In this document: positions 1 to 7,932 of the stretch, in pieces
Layout: every line of letters starts with the position of its first letter
How positions within the stretch are numbered: the stretch's first letter is position 1
Assembly: GCA_030150505.1 (NCBI GenBank)
Contig: JASLFS010000040.1
Span: 1 to 28,333, forward strand
Source: Vitreoscilla sp.
GTDB lineage: Bacteria > Pseudomonadota > Gammaproteobacteria > Burkholderiales > Neisseriaceae
Length of the DNA: 28,333 nt
Direction: 5' to 3'
Notes under the pieces: generated by a model
What the model was told of the DNA's origin: nothing
The model's database searches: none
Seen by the model: the letters and a program-made list of their open reading frames with translations, nothing else
Program-made: the position numbers and the translations under genes

Positions 1-2
1 GC

Positions 3-758
3 GTACCTGATGAGTACATGTTTCGCTACGCAACTGAGCGCTTAGAACAAGCCGAAAAAACAGGCAAGCCAGTTTTTATCATGATGATGTCCATTACTCA
101 TCATCCTCCGTTTGAACTACCTCACACTGCAACAGAAAAACAGTTTAATTTAACACCAGCAGAAATAAATCGCCTTGAGAAATTAGCGAAACCGTTGGAA
201 TTAAATAAAATTTTCAATACATTGCATTATAGCAATAATGCTTTAGGGCACTTTATTAGTTCAGTAAAAAATAATCAGGCACTGCAACCACATACCATTA
301 TCGCTGCAACTGGAGATCATAACATTCGCGCCATTGGTTACCCTGATCCCAAAGAGCAGGTATTGCATCATGCGGTGCCATTTTATCTGTATGTTCCTAA
401 AGCATATCAGGCAAATGCCATATATGACCAAGCCCGTGTTGGTAGCCACAAAGATATTGTCCCAACTTTATATGCTTTAAGCTTATCGAACCAACCTTTT
501 TATCAAAATGGTTGCAACATCACCGCTGTTAATATGGATAACACATGGTGCAATGTCGGCTATAACCCACATATTATGCTCACACCAAAAGGTGCTTATA
601 ATTTTAGCGCCAAGACATACCATCTTTGGCAGGATAAAACAGGCACATTATTACAAGATGCTAGTGAAATTCAACCAGAAGAAAATACTACCATTAACCG
701 CTGGCAAGCCTTTACTCCTCTGATGCACTGGCAACTGAATCGCCAATTTAATCAATAG
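3..758 (+). CDS. LTA synthase / sulfatase family protein, C-terminal part
   Basis: The C-terminal ~250 residues of a protein of the alkaline phosphatase superfamily, LTA-synthase/sulfatase type. The reading frame stays open to the window edge, so the true start lies outside and the ATG at 18 is internal. Visible family marks are a metal-binding TGDHN followed by R, the stretch HAVPFYLYVP, and VGSHKDIVPTL, which occur in this order in phosphoglycerol and phosphoethanolamine transferases. Such enzymes usually have several N-terminal membrane helices and a periplasmic catalytic domain; only the end of the catalytic domain is present here. The substrate cannot be told from this part. A hairpin terminator follows, and the next gene converges on it. 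Confidence 0.8.
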   Translation, partial: VPDEYMFRYATERLEQAEKTGKPVFIMMMSITHHPPFELPHTATEKQFNLTPAEINRLEKLAKPLELNKIFNTLHYSNNALGHFISSVKNNQALQPHTIIAATGDHNIRAIGYPDPKEQVLHHAVPFYLYVPKAYQANAIYDQARVGSHKDIVPTLYALSLSNQPFYQNGCNITAVNMDNTWCNVGYNPHIMLTPKGAYNFSAKTYHLWQDKTGTLLQDASEIQPEENTTINRWQAFTPLMHWQLNRQFNQ

Positions 759-767
759 CATCAATAC

Positions 768-798
768 AAAAAAAGCCTCATTTTAATGAGGCTTTTTT
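768..798. terminator. Bidirectional rho-independent terminator
   Basis: A hairpin with arms AGCCTCATT and AATGAGGCT, flanked by an A-run on the left and a T-run on the right, so it can work on both strands. It lies between the convergent sulfatase-family gene and prmC, both of which end within about 10-30 bases of it. Confidence 0.85.
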
Positions 799-800
799 AT

Positions 801-1622
801 TTAACACAACTGAGCAAGGGTAATTCTATCTAAATTCGCATAATCTTGAATAGTTTCAATATTTTGCCAACAATTTTGTTGTTTAAAATATTCTCGAACC
901 ATTAACCCTTGATCATAGCCATGCTCCATCAGCAAATAACCACTTTCTTTTAAATAAGAAGGTGCAAAATTAATCAAATGCCGAATGGCAGATAAGCCAT
1001 CACTATAATCAGTTAACGCTCCTTGCGGTTCAAAGCGCAAATCACCTTGACTTAAATGCTGATCAGTCGCTTCGATATATGGGGGATTAGATACCAATAT
1101 GTCCATTTTCTCATGAACAACTGGACTCACATCATACCAACTGCCAAAATGAAATTTAACATTCGCGCCTAAATCAGCTGCATTTTTCTGTGCAACAATC
1201 AATGCATTTTGGCTGACATCTGAAGCATGAATATCTAATGCCTGATTCTCTAAAGCCAAGGTACAAGCAATAATGCCACTGCCAGTACCCAAATCCCAAA
1301 TACTATTAAACTGATGCTCATTGACCTTATTTAAAACAGTATCTACTAATATTTCTGTTTCTGGGCGTGGGATTAAAACATGCTCATTAACCGAGAAAAC
1401 TCGACCATAAAATTCACGCTCGCCCAATAAATAAGCTATTGGATGACCAGCTAACCTTTGCTTTGCTAGCTGATTTAGGCTCATTAACATTTCGTCAGAA
1501 ATAGCATTCTGCCCTTTGGTAATCAATTGCGCACGAGATAATCCCAATACAAATTGCAATAACATTCTTGCTTCTAATCTTGGTAATGCACTTTGAGAAA
1601 TCCAAGAGTCAATGGTCATCAT
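801..1622 (-). CDS. prmC: Release factor glutamine N5-methyltransferase PrmC (HemK)
   Basis: Methylates the glutamine of the GGQ motif in release factors RF1 and RF2 using S-adenosylmethionine, which raises peptide release efficiency; cytoplasmic. At 273 residues it has the usual length. A helical N-terminal domain is followed by the PRPETE segment (about residues 85-90), the SAM-binding DLGTGSG (110-116) and the catalytic NPPY (179-182), which is diagnostic of glutamine and adenine N-methyltransferases. Two ATG codons are adjacent at the start and either could be used; the ribosome binding site is weak. The gene begins 10 bases after the mgtE stop codon on the same strand, so it is probably co-transcribed and translationally coupled with mgtE. 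Confidence 0.95.
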   Translation of the reverse strand: MMTIDSWISQSALPRLEARMLLQFVLGLSRAQLITKGQNAISDEMLMSLNQLAKQRLAGHPIAYLLGEREFYGRVFSVNEHVLIPRPETEILVDTVLNKVNEHQFNSIWDLGTGSGIIACTLALENQALDIHASDVSQNALIVAQKNAADLGANVKFHFGSWYDVSPVVHEKMDILVSNPPYIEATDQHLSQGDLRFEPQGALTDYSDGLSAIRHLINFAPSYLKESGYLLMEHGYDQGLMVREYFKQQNCWQNIETIQDYANLDRITLAQLC

Positions 1623-1632
1623 TACTATCTTT

Positions 1633-3069
1633 CTAATGAACTAAGAATATGCTGGCCAAGCCTAAGAAAATAAAGAAACCACCTGAATCAGTGACAGCGG
1701 TAATCAGAACACTACTGCCCAATGCTGGATCTTTATCAAATTTAGACATTAACGTCGGAATCATCACGCCCATGGTAGCAGCCAACATTAAGTTCATCGT
1801 CATGGCAACAACCATCACCAAACCTAACCCAACATCACCATACAATAAATAGGCAACCGTTCCCATTACAGAGCCCCAAAGGACACCATTTAAAACAGCA
1901 ACACCCAGCTCTTTTCGAAGTAGCCGCCCTGACTGAGATAAACTCATTTGCCCCATAGCCATTGCCCGAACAATCATCGTAATGGTTTGATTACCAGAAT
2001 TACCACCAATACCGGCAACAATAGGCATTAATGTTGCCAAAGCAACAATTTTTTCAATTGACCCTTCAAATGCACCAATCACTCGACTGGCCACAAAAGC
2101 GGTACATAAGTTGACTGCCAACCAAACCCACCGATTTCGAACAGAATCAAGAACACTGGCAAACAAGTCCTCTTCTTCCTTTAAACCAGCCATGTTCAGC
2201 ATATCAGCCTCTGTATCGTCCCTTAAAACGTCCATCATTTCATCAACGGTGATGCGCCCCACTAATTTATTTGAACCATCAATGACAGGAGCGGTAATTA
2301 AATCATAGCGCTCAAATGCTTGTGCGGCTTCAACCACATCATCTTTTGGGCGAAACTTAACAATATTGGTCGACATAACATCGCCCACTTCCATATCTGG
2401 GTCTGCAACCAATAGCTTACGAATATGCAACACACCTTGTAATATATCGTTATCATCCACCACAAAAATTTTGTCAGTATGGTCTGGCAAGCTTTCAAAG
2501 CGACGTAAATATCGTAAAACCACTTCACAGGTCACATCAGCTCGAATACTAACCAATTCAAAATCCATGTATGCACCAACTTGATCATCTTCATAAGATA
2601 AAGCTGATGCAACTTGTGCCCGTTCTTCATCATCACGGGTACTTAATGCTTCAGAAACCACACTAATTGGTAAGTCAGGCGCCAACTCGGCCAATTCATC
2701 GGCATCTAAATCTTCAACGGCAGCTAATAACTCTCCTTTACCCATGCTTTCGATTAATGTTTCACGAACAGCATCTGAAACTTCAAGTAATACATCACCA
2801 TCTTCATCGGGGTGAGCTAACTTCCAAACAATAATTCTCTCTTGTAAAGGAAGTGATTCCAATACATAAGCCATATCGGCTGGGTGCAAATCATGCAGAA
2901 TATCTATCAATTGACCATACGCATCTTTGGCTTCTATGTTCTTAATATTTTGAGTCAAAATATGCGTGTAAGATGGTAATAACATTTCCGCTAAATCATG
3001 GATTTCATCAAGATCGATAGCTAATCGGTCTTGAATATTTTCAGTGGCATTAGTTGGCTGCTCAGTCAT
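1633..3069 (-). CDS. mgtE: Magnesium transporter MgtE
   Basis: A Mg2+ channel/transporter of the inner membrane. From the chosen start it is 478 residues: an acidic N-terminal MgtE_N domain rich in Asp/Glu, two CBS domains (the second includes VMSTNIVKFRPKDDVVEAA and ends near ITVDEMMDVL), then about five membrane helices with the family signature PIVAGIGGNSGNQT. In known members the cytoplasmic N and CBS domains sense Mg2+ and close the pore. The frame is open 19 codons further upstream to 3126, but the ATG at 3069 has a strong AGGTGG ribosome binding site at 3079-3084, and the extra residues do not look like MgtE, so I place the start at 3069. It is first in an operon with prmC. Confidence 0.95.
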   Translation of the reverse strand: MTEQPTNATENIQDRLAIDLDEIHDLAEMLLPSYTHILTQNIKNIEAKDAYGQLIDILHDLHPADMAYVLESLPLQERIIVWKLAHPDEDGDVLLEVSDAVRETLIESMGKGELLAAVEDLDADELAELAPDLPISVVSEALSTRDDEERAQVASALSYEDDQVGAYMDFELVSIRADVTCEVVLRYLRRFESLPDHTDKIFVVDDNDILQGVLHIRKLLVADPDMEVGDVMSTNIVKFRPKDDVVEAAQAFERYDLITAPVIDGSNKLVGRITVDEMMDVLRDDTEADMLNMAGLKEEEDLFASVLDSVRNRWVWLAVNLCTAFVASRVIGAFEGSIEKIVALATLMPIVAGIGGNSGNQTITMIVRAMAMGQMSLSQSGRLLRKELGVAVLNGVLWGSVMGTVAYLLYGDVGLGLVMVVAMTMNLMLAATMGVMIPTLMSKFDKDPALGSSVLITAVTDSGGFFIFLGLASIFLVH

Positions 3070-3154
3070 GAATTCAAACCACCTCTTTTTATTTGATATT
3101 ATTAAAGAATATGAGTGCTTTGCCATCCCCTAGCAAAAACTCAAAAAGGAACAC

Positions 3155-3183
3155 ATTATACACTTGCTTCGAATCCTACCCAA
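3155..3183 (-). promoter_or_regulatory. Candidate sigma-70 promoter for mgtE-prmC
   Basis: On the minus strand, TTGGGT, a 17-base spacer and a perfect TATAAT. The -10 element ends about 85 bases before the mgtE start. This is pattern reading only; no Mg2+-sensing leader structure was recognised in between. Confidence 0.5.
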
Positions 3184-3364
3184 AATCATCTCTGATAAAT
3201 CATGTTATCATTTTATTTATGGCATATTTCCCAATCAAAAAGCATCAATAGATACCTTTTATAAATATTTCTATCCACTTAAATCAAGACGCTGGTATTA
3301 CTGATACAATATTATTATTATTTTAACATTACTGTTTTTATACAATGTATCTAGAGCGAGCCCA

Positions 3365-3796
3365 ATGAAGCATCAATCCTCAGGTTTTACTTTAATCGAA
3401 TTATTAATCGTACTGGTTATTCTTGGTACCTTAGCGGCATTAGCTTATCCTTCATATGTCAACATTATGAAGGACAGTAGCTTAAAAGCTGCAAAAACCA
3501 ATATTTTGCAAACAGAACAGCATTTTCAACGCTACTACATGCAAAATGGCTACTATAAAAATGCTGATAAATCCGTTTCGGTGCCTGCCAACTTAGCGCA
3601 CACTGATAAATTCGATGTTCAAATTGCTAAAAATGTTAGTTATTGCAACATAGCTGATGGCGTTAACTCGAATCACTTTTGCCTAACTGCAAGACCGAAT
3701 GATAGCTGGAAAAACACTGAAAATAGATTTTTACTACGTGATGAGCTAGGAGAAATTTATACTTGCACTAGTAACACCAGCTGTGAAAAGAACTAA
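3365..3796 (+). CDS. Type IV prepilin, minor pilin-like
   Basis: A 143-residue type IV pilin precursor. A short leader MKHQSSG ends in the Gly before the prepilin peptidase site and is followed by FTLIELLIVLVILG, with Glu at mature position 5, then a hydrophobic helix and AYPSYV. The segment QHFQRYYMQNGYY is typical of PilE-like and minor pilins of Neisseriaceae. Four cysteines lie in the C-terminal half and could form two disulfide bonds. It lies 76 bases upstream of a ComP-like prepilin, and the two are similar in layout, which suggests an old duplication. It could be a minor pilin or a pseudopilin; the exact role is not clear. The ribosome binding site is weak (GAG close to the ATG). Confidence 0.85.
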   Translation: MKHQSSGFTLIELLIVLVILGTLAALAYPSYVNIMKDSSLKAAKTNILQTEQHFQRYYMQNGYYKNADKSVSVPANLAHTDKFDVQIAKNVSYCNIADGVNSNHFCLTARPNDSWKNTENRFLLRDELGEIYTCTSNTSCEKN

Positions 3797-3814
3797 ATAA
3801 TTTAAAAACAATCC

Positions 3815-3867
3815 AAGCCTTTAGAACCAATTTTATTGCCCAAACAATATCTTTTTTCTAAAGGCTT
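3815..3867 (+). promoter_or_regulatory. Perfect inverted repeat enclosing the comP ribosome binding site
   Basis: AAGCCTTTAGAA at 3815-3826 and TTCTAAAGGCTT at 3856-3867 are exact reverse complements separated by 29 bases. The AAGG that serves as Shine-Dalgarno for the ATG at 3873 sits in the right arm, so the folded RNA would hide it. There is no T-run after the hairpin, so a terminator role is less likely, although transcript attenuation is not excluded. Confidence 0.65.
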
Positions 3868-3872
3868 TCAAC

Positions 3873-4298
3873 ATGCAACCAATCTATTTGAATCTCATTC
3901 GGGGATTCACAATCATAGAACTCACTATTACCTTAATCCTATCATCTATTATATTTTTGCTGGCAGTGCCTTCCTACCAAAAATATATTCAACACACTAA
4001 TCTCAGAACGGCTAAAGCAGCATTACTCAAAAACTCGAATCATTTAGAACGTTACTATCTACAAAAAACAACTTTTAAAAAGAATTCCACAACTTGGCCT
4101 CAATTACCTCATCCCGAAACATTAGCCTTTAATATTTCCTTCACTGGTAAAGCACGCGGCGTTCCTTCTGGTCAATATAAATTAACAGCTATCGCCAAAC
4201 CCAATACTAAAGAAACACGCTATTTAACCATTGACCACAATCAGAATATTTTCCTTTGTGAGAAAGTGAATAATCGCCACAGGTGCTCTATTTATTAA
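3873..4298 (+). CDS. comP: ComP-like minor pilin, DNA uptake sequence receptor
   Basis: A 141-residue type IV prepilin that I match to ComP, the minor pilin that binds the DNA uptake sequence at the cell surface during natural transformation. The leader ends at RG before FTIIELTITLILSS. The best evidence is the mid region: LRTAKAALLKNSNHLERYYL, then FKKNSTTWPQLP and FTGKARG follow the same order as the meningococcal protein (there, from memory, AALLENAHFMEKFYLQN, TKWPSLP and LNGIARG). The C-terminal half has only two cysteines, near the very end (LC and RC), whereas the Neisseria protein, as I recall it, has four. Many Lys, Arg and His residues would suit DNA binding. The ribosome binding site lies inside a hairpin, and uptake sequences occur in this same window. 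Confidence 0.75.
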   Translation: MQPIYLNLIRGFTIIELTITLILSSIIFLLAVPSYQKYIQHTNLRTAKAALLKNSNHLERYYLQKTTFKKNSTTWPQLPHPETLAFNISFTGKARGVPSGQYKLTAIAKPNTKETRYLTIDHNQNIFLCEKVNNRHRCSIY

Positions 4299-4514
4299 AG
4301 ACAACTCATCTGGCAGTTATATGTAAATAACCACTCTTTATCGAAAAGGTAATAGATAAATAAATCCTTCGTTACTTGTGCAAACATAATCATTTCTAGA
4401 TGTAAATTTCTGCCACTTTTTTAGGCAAGCATAGAAGCGCTAAGAATTCTGCGCTAGAATAGAAACTATTTATAATTATGTGTGTTGATATTCAACATTT
4501 AACGCGGAAATATT

Positions 4515-4784
4515 ATGCCTGAAAATCGCGAAACCCTTATTGAATTTCCTTGCCTCTTTCCCATCAAAGTGATGGGAGTACACCATCCTGAGTATGAAGA
4601 TATTATCTTGGCTGTTGTTCAAGAACATGCGCCTGATACCAAAAATAGTGACATTAGTATTCGTGCCAGCAGCAAAGGCAATTATCTAGGTGCAACGGTA
4701 CACGTTTGGGCTGTTAATCAAGAACAACTTGATAATATTTATCGTGCATTAACTGGTCATGAATTAGTCAAAGTAGTTTATTAA
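4515..4784 (+). CDS. ybeD: YbeD family protein (DUF493)
   Basis: An 89-residue protein of the YbeD/UPF0250 family, a small ACT-like fold of unknown molecular role. The length, the PCLFPIKVMG segment near the N terminus and the C-terminal RALTGHELVKVVY fit the family. It often sits next to lipB, as here: its stop codon overlaps the lipB start in TAATG, so the two are probably translationally coupled. The upstream 216 bases hold no other gene and no convincing terminator after comP. Confidence 0.9.
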   Translation: MPENRETLIEFPCLFPIKVMGVHHPEYEDIILAVVQEHAPDTKNSDISIRASSKGNYLGATVHVWAVNQEQLDNIYRALTGHELVKVVY

Positions 4785-5386
4785 TGAAGATTAAAAAACT
4801 GGGTTTAGTGCCATATGAGCCCACTTTTATGGCTATGCAAACATTTACGCAAGAACGAACAAGTGAAACTGAGGATGAACTCTGGGTACTTGAGCATCCG
4901 CCAGTATTTACACAAGGCATGGCAGGAAAAGCGGAGCATTTATTGGCTCCAACTGATATCCCTGTGGTTCAAATTGATAGAGGTGGGCAAGTCACCTACC
5001 ATGGTCCTGGACAGTTAATCATCTATACTTTAATTGACTTTAAACGTAGAAAAATTAGTGTTCGTGATTTGGTTCATCGACTTGAAAATAGTATTATCAA
5101 TACGCTAGAAAGCTTTGGTATTCATTCTTATAGTGAGGATAAGCGCCCTGGTGTTTATGTTGATAATAAGAAAATTGCTTCTTTAGGTTTGCGTATTAAA
5201 AATGGTGCTGTTTACCATGGTTTAAGTCTCAACGTTAATATGGACTTATCACCATTTCATGTCATTAACCCTTGCGGTTATTCTGGTTTAGAAATGGTGC
5301 AAGTTAAAGATTTAGTTAATCATTGCCCAAGCTTAGATAATATTGCTGATGAACTAACCCGTCAGCTACAAATACAATTAGCCTAA
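4784..5386 (+). CDS. lipB: Octanoyl-[ACP] transferase LipB
   Basis: Transfers the octanoyl group from acyl carrier protein to the lipoyl domains of 2-oxoacid dehydrogenases and the glycine cleavage H protein; first step of endogenous lipoylation. It has 200 residues, with RGGQVTYHGPGQ, then KIASLGLRI with the catalytic Lys at about 130, and INPCGY with the acyl-carrying Cys at about 164. The Lys-Cys spacing equals that of the E. coli enzyme. It overlaps ybeD by one base and is followed after 20 bases by lipA, which completes the pathway. Confidence 0.97.
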   Translation: MKIKKLGLVPYEPTFMAMQTFTQERTSETEDELWVLEHPPVFTQGMAGKAEHLLAPTDIPVVQIDRGGQVTYHGPGQLIIYTLIDFKRRKISVRDLVHRLENSIINTLESFGIHSYSEDKRPGVYVDNKKIASLGLRIKNGAVYHGLSLNVNMDLSPFHVINPCGYSGLEMVQVKDLVNHCPSLDNIADELTRQLQIQLA

Positions 5387-5406
5387 GTTAGAAAGAGTTT
5401 AAGATT

Positions 5407-6363
5407 ATGAGTCAGCACGATAATTCACAAGGTATTAAACACAAAGGTGCAGCCAAAACAGCTCGCATTCCAATTAAAATTGTTCCACTAGAAAATAAAT
5501 TAAAAAAACCAGAATGGATTCGTGCAAAACTACCTTCTGGCGGTAAATTCCAAGAAATCAAACGCATTTTACGCGATCAAAAACTACATACGGTTTGTGA
5601 AGAAGCAACTTGCCCAAATATTGGCGAATGCTTTAGTAAAGGCACTGCTACATTTATGATTATGGGCGATATTTGTACTCGTCGTTGCCCTTTCTGTGAT
5701 GTTGGCCATGGTCGCCCAAATCCTTTAGATCCTGAAGAACCAAAACAGTTAGCAGAAACAGTTAAAGCTTTAAATTTACGTTATGTGGTGATTACTTCTG
5801 TTGACCGTGATGATTTGCGTGATGGTGGTGCTGCCCACTTTGCAGAATGCATTAAAGAAATTCGTCAATTAAGTCCAAATACTCAAATTGAAGTATTGGT
5901 ACCTGATTTTCGTGGCCGCTTAGATATCGCATTGGATATCCTCGCTCAAACACCTCCTGACGTCATGAATCATAACTTGGAAACAGCACCTCGTTTATAC
6001 AAACAAGCTCGCCCTGGTTCTGATTACCAACATAGTCTAGATTTACTAAAGCGTTATAAAGAAATGATGCCTGAAGTTGCAACAAAATCAGGCATTATGG
6101 TCGGTCTAGGTGAGACAGATGAAGAAATCCTACAAGTAATGCAGGACATGAGAGCTCACAACATTGACATGATTACTGTTGGTCAGTATTTACAACCATC
6201 AGATGGTCATCTACCTGTTTTACGCTACGTAACACCAACTAAATTTAAAGAGTTTGAACAAGAAGCTTACAGCATGGGCTTCAAACACGCTGCTATCGGT
6301 GCAATGGTTCGTTCAAGCTACCATGCCGATAATCAAGCAGAACATGCTGGTGTTGTTGCTTAA
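5407..6363 (+). CDS. lipA: Lipoyl synthase LipA
   Basis: A radical-SAM enzyme that inserts two sulfur atoms into the octanoyl group placed by LipB. It has 318 residues. The auxiliary iron-sulfur cluster ligands CEEATCPNIGEC are at Cys64, 69 and 75; the radical-SAM motif CTRRCPFC gives Cys90, 94 and 97. The C terminus contains the RSSYHAD segment that holds the serine ligand of the auxiliary cluster in known enzymes. It is the last gene of ybeD-lipB-lipA and is closed by a DUS-pair terminator. Confidence 0.98.
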   Translation: MSQHDNSQGIKHKGAAKTARIPIKIVPLENKLKKPEWIRAKLPSGGKFQEIKRILRDQKLHTVCEEATCPNIGECFSKGTATFMIMGDICTRRCPFCDVGHGRPNPLDPEEPKQLAETVKALNLRYVVITSVDRDDLRDGGAAHFAECIKEIRQLSPNTQIEVLVPDFRGRLDIALDILAQTPPDVMNHNLETAPRLYKQARPGSDYQHSLDLLKRYKEMMPEVATKSGIMVGLGETDEEILQVMQDMRAHNIDMITVGQYLQPSDGHLPVLRYVTPTKFKEFEQEAYSMGFKHAAIGAMVRSSYHADNQAEHAGVVA

Positions 6364-6372
6364 TCAATTTTT

Positions 6373-6398
6373 AGGCTGCCTGAAGCTTCAGGCAGCCT
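6373..6398 (+). terminator. Terminator built from an inverted DUS pair
   Basis: AGGCTGCCTGAA at 6373-6384 and its exact reverse complement at 6387-6398, separated by two bases, make a perfect 26-base palindrome directly after lipA. A T-rich run follows at 6402-6407. The 12-mer is a DNA uptake sequence dialect; paired copies as terminators are usual in Neisseriaceae. Confidence 0.85.
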
Positions 6399-6429
6399 AC
6401 CGTTTTTTCCTTTTATCAAGAGTTCTGTT

Positions 6430-7932
6430 ATGCCATATACTAAAATGTTCGCTACTGTTGATTTGGGCTCTAATAGTTTTAGATTACAAATTTGTCGAGA
6501 ATATGATGGTCAGCTACAAGTAGTTGATTCAATCAAAGAAATGGTGCGCTTTGCAGCAGGCTTGGATGAGAATAAAAATATTATTCCAATTGCAGCTGAA
6601 CGTGCACTATCATGCTTAGCCAAATTTGGAGAAAGATTGCGTGACTTTCCTGAAGAGCAAGTGCGCACAGTTGCAACCAATACCTTCCGTGTCGCACGAA
6701 ATATTGACGATTTTCTTCCTGCGGCAGAAAAAGCATTGGGTTTTCCCATTGAAGTAATTGCCGGACGAGAAGAAGCACGTCTTATTTATTTGGGTGTCAA
6801 ACACACTCTACCACCTAGCAATAAAAACATGCTAGTCATTGATATTGGCGGTGGCTCAACTGAGTTTGTTATTGGTAATGAACTTCAACCCGATATTACA
6901 GAAAGTTTAAACTTAGGATGTGTTAGCTATAGTTTAAAATATTTCCCGACTCAAAAAATCAATAGCGAACAGTTTAACAATGCTATTCATGCTGCACGCT
7001 CTGAAATTCAACGTATCGCACCATTTTTAAAAGAACATGGCTGGGATTTTGCCATGGGAACATCTGGTACAGCACGATCTATTCGTGACATTATTACCAA
7101 TCAAAATGAAGATGCCGATACCATCACTTTAGCCAAAATGCGAGAAATTGCTCAGCATATCATTGCTTCTGGTGGCGTTCGAAAAGCAAAACTAGTTGGC
7201 TTAAAAGCAGATCGTATTGAAGTATTTACAGGTGGGCTTGCCGTAATGATTGCTGCCTTTGAGGAACTGGATATTCAATCCATGTCCGTAACAGATGCAG
7301 CACTAAGAGATGGCGTTTTATATGATTTAATTGGTCGCGGTTTAGACAATGATATGCGTGCAGAAACAGTCACCCAGTTTCAAGAACGCTATCACACTGA
7401 TACTGAGCAAGCTAAACGCGTTGAAGACATTGCTCTCCAATGCCTGACTGGCTTACAAGACCAATTTAACGCTGAAGATTTTAAAGAATGGAGCCAATTT
7501 CTTCGCTGGGCAGCACGCTTACATGAAATTGGATTAAGCATCGCTCATACAGGCTACCATAAGCACTCGGCTTATATTATCGAGCATGCAGATATGCCAG
7601 GATTTTCAAAACAAGAACAAGTCTTATTAAGTAAGATTATTCTTGGTCATCGCGGTGACACCAAGAAACTATTGGATATCCAACACAAAAATAACTATTT
7701 AATGGCCATTTTATCTTTACGAATAGCTGCCCTATTCTGCCGTGGTCGCAAAGAAATTAACTTTCCAGAAAATACAACATTAAAATTTAATGCCGCTCGT
7801 AAAAAATGTATTTTAACCATTAACGGTAGCTGGCTAGATGAAAACCCATTAACAGCTAGCGCTTTAATTCTTGAATCTGCACAATGGAATAAAATTGGTC
7901 AAATTTTAACGGTAAAACGCTCCGAAGCATGA
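6430..7932 (+). CDS. ppx: Exopolyphosphatase (Ppx/GppA family)
   Basis: Releases phosphate from the ends of inorganic polyphosphate; the related GppA activity on pppGpp cannot be excluded. It has 500 residues: an actin-like ATPase fold with VDLGSNSFRLQI at the N terminus, the segment TVATNTFRVARN, the phosphate-binding DIGGGSTEFVIG, and a second-domain MGTSGTARS. The C-terminal third is a HD-type helical domain, with LHEIGLSIAHTGYHKHSAYII. The length matches the two-domain enzymes of enteric bacteria. The stop codon overlaps the next start (ATGA), so it is coupled with corA. Confidence 0.93.
   Translation: MPYTKMFATVDLGSNSFRLQICREYDGQLQVVDSIKEMVRFAAGLDENKNIIPIAAERALSCLAKFGERLRDFPEEQVRTVATNTFRVARNIDDFLPAAEKALGFPIEVIAGREEARLIYLGVKHTLPPSNKNMLVIDIGGGSTEFVIGNELQPDITESLNLGCVSYSLKYFPTQKINSEQFNNAIHAARSEIQRIAPFLKEHGWDFAMGTSGTARSIRDIITNQNEDADTITLAKMREIAQHIIASGGVRKAKLVGLKADRIEVFTGGLAVMIAAFEELDIQSMSVTDAALRDGVLYDLIGRGLDNDMRAETVTQFQERYHTDTEQAKRVEDIALQCLTGLQDQFNAEDFKEWSQFLRWAARLHEIGLSIAHTGYHKHSAYIIEHADMPGFSKQEQVLLSKIILGHRGDTKKLLDIQHKNNYLMAILSLRIAALFCRGRKEINFPENTTLKFNAARKKCILTINGSWLDENPLTASALILESAQWNKIGQILTVKRSEA

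Noticed and set aside
2111..2584. Plus-strand open frames opposite mgtE.
   Set aside because: They are antisense to a clearly coding gene, without ribosome binding sites or recognisable domains.
3070..3126. Upstream 19-codon extension of MgtE.
   Set aside because: AGGTGG stands before the ATG at 3069 inside this stretch, and the extra residues lack similarity to MgtE.
4436..4455. Dyad AGCGC...GCGCT with an EcoRI-like centre upstream of ybeD as an operator.
   Set aside because: The inner part is not symmetric about the same centre and no good -35 element is nearby; too weak to call.
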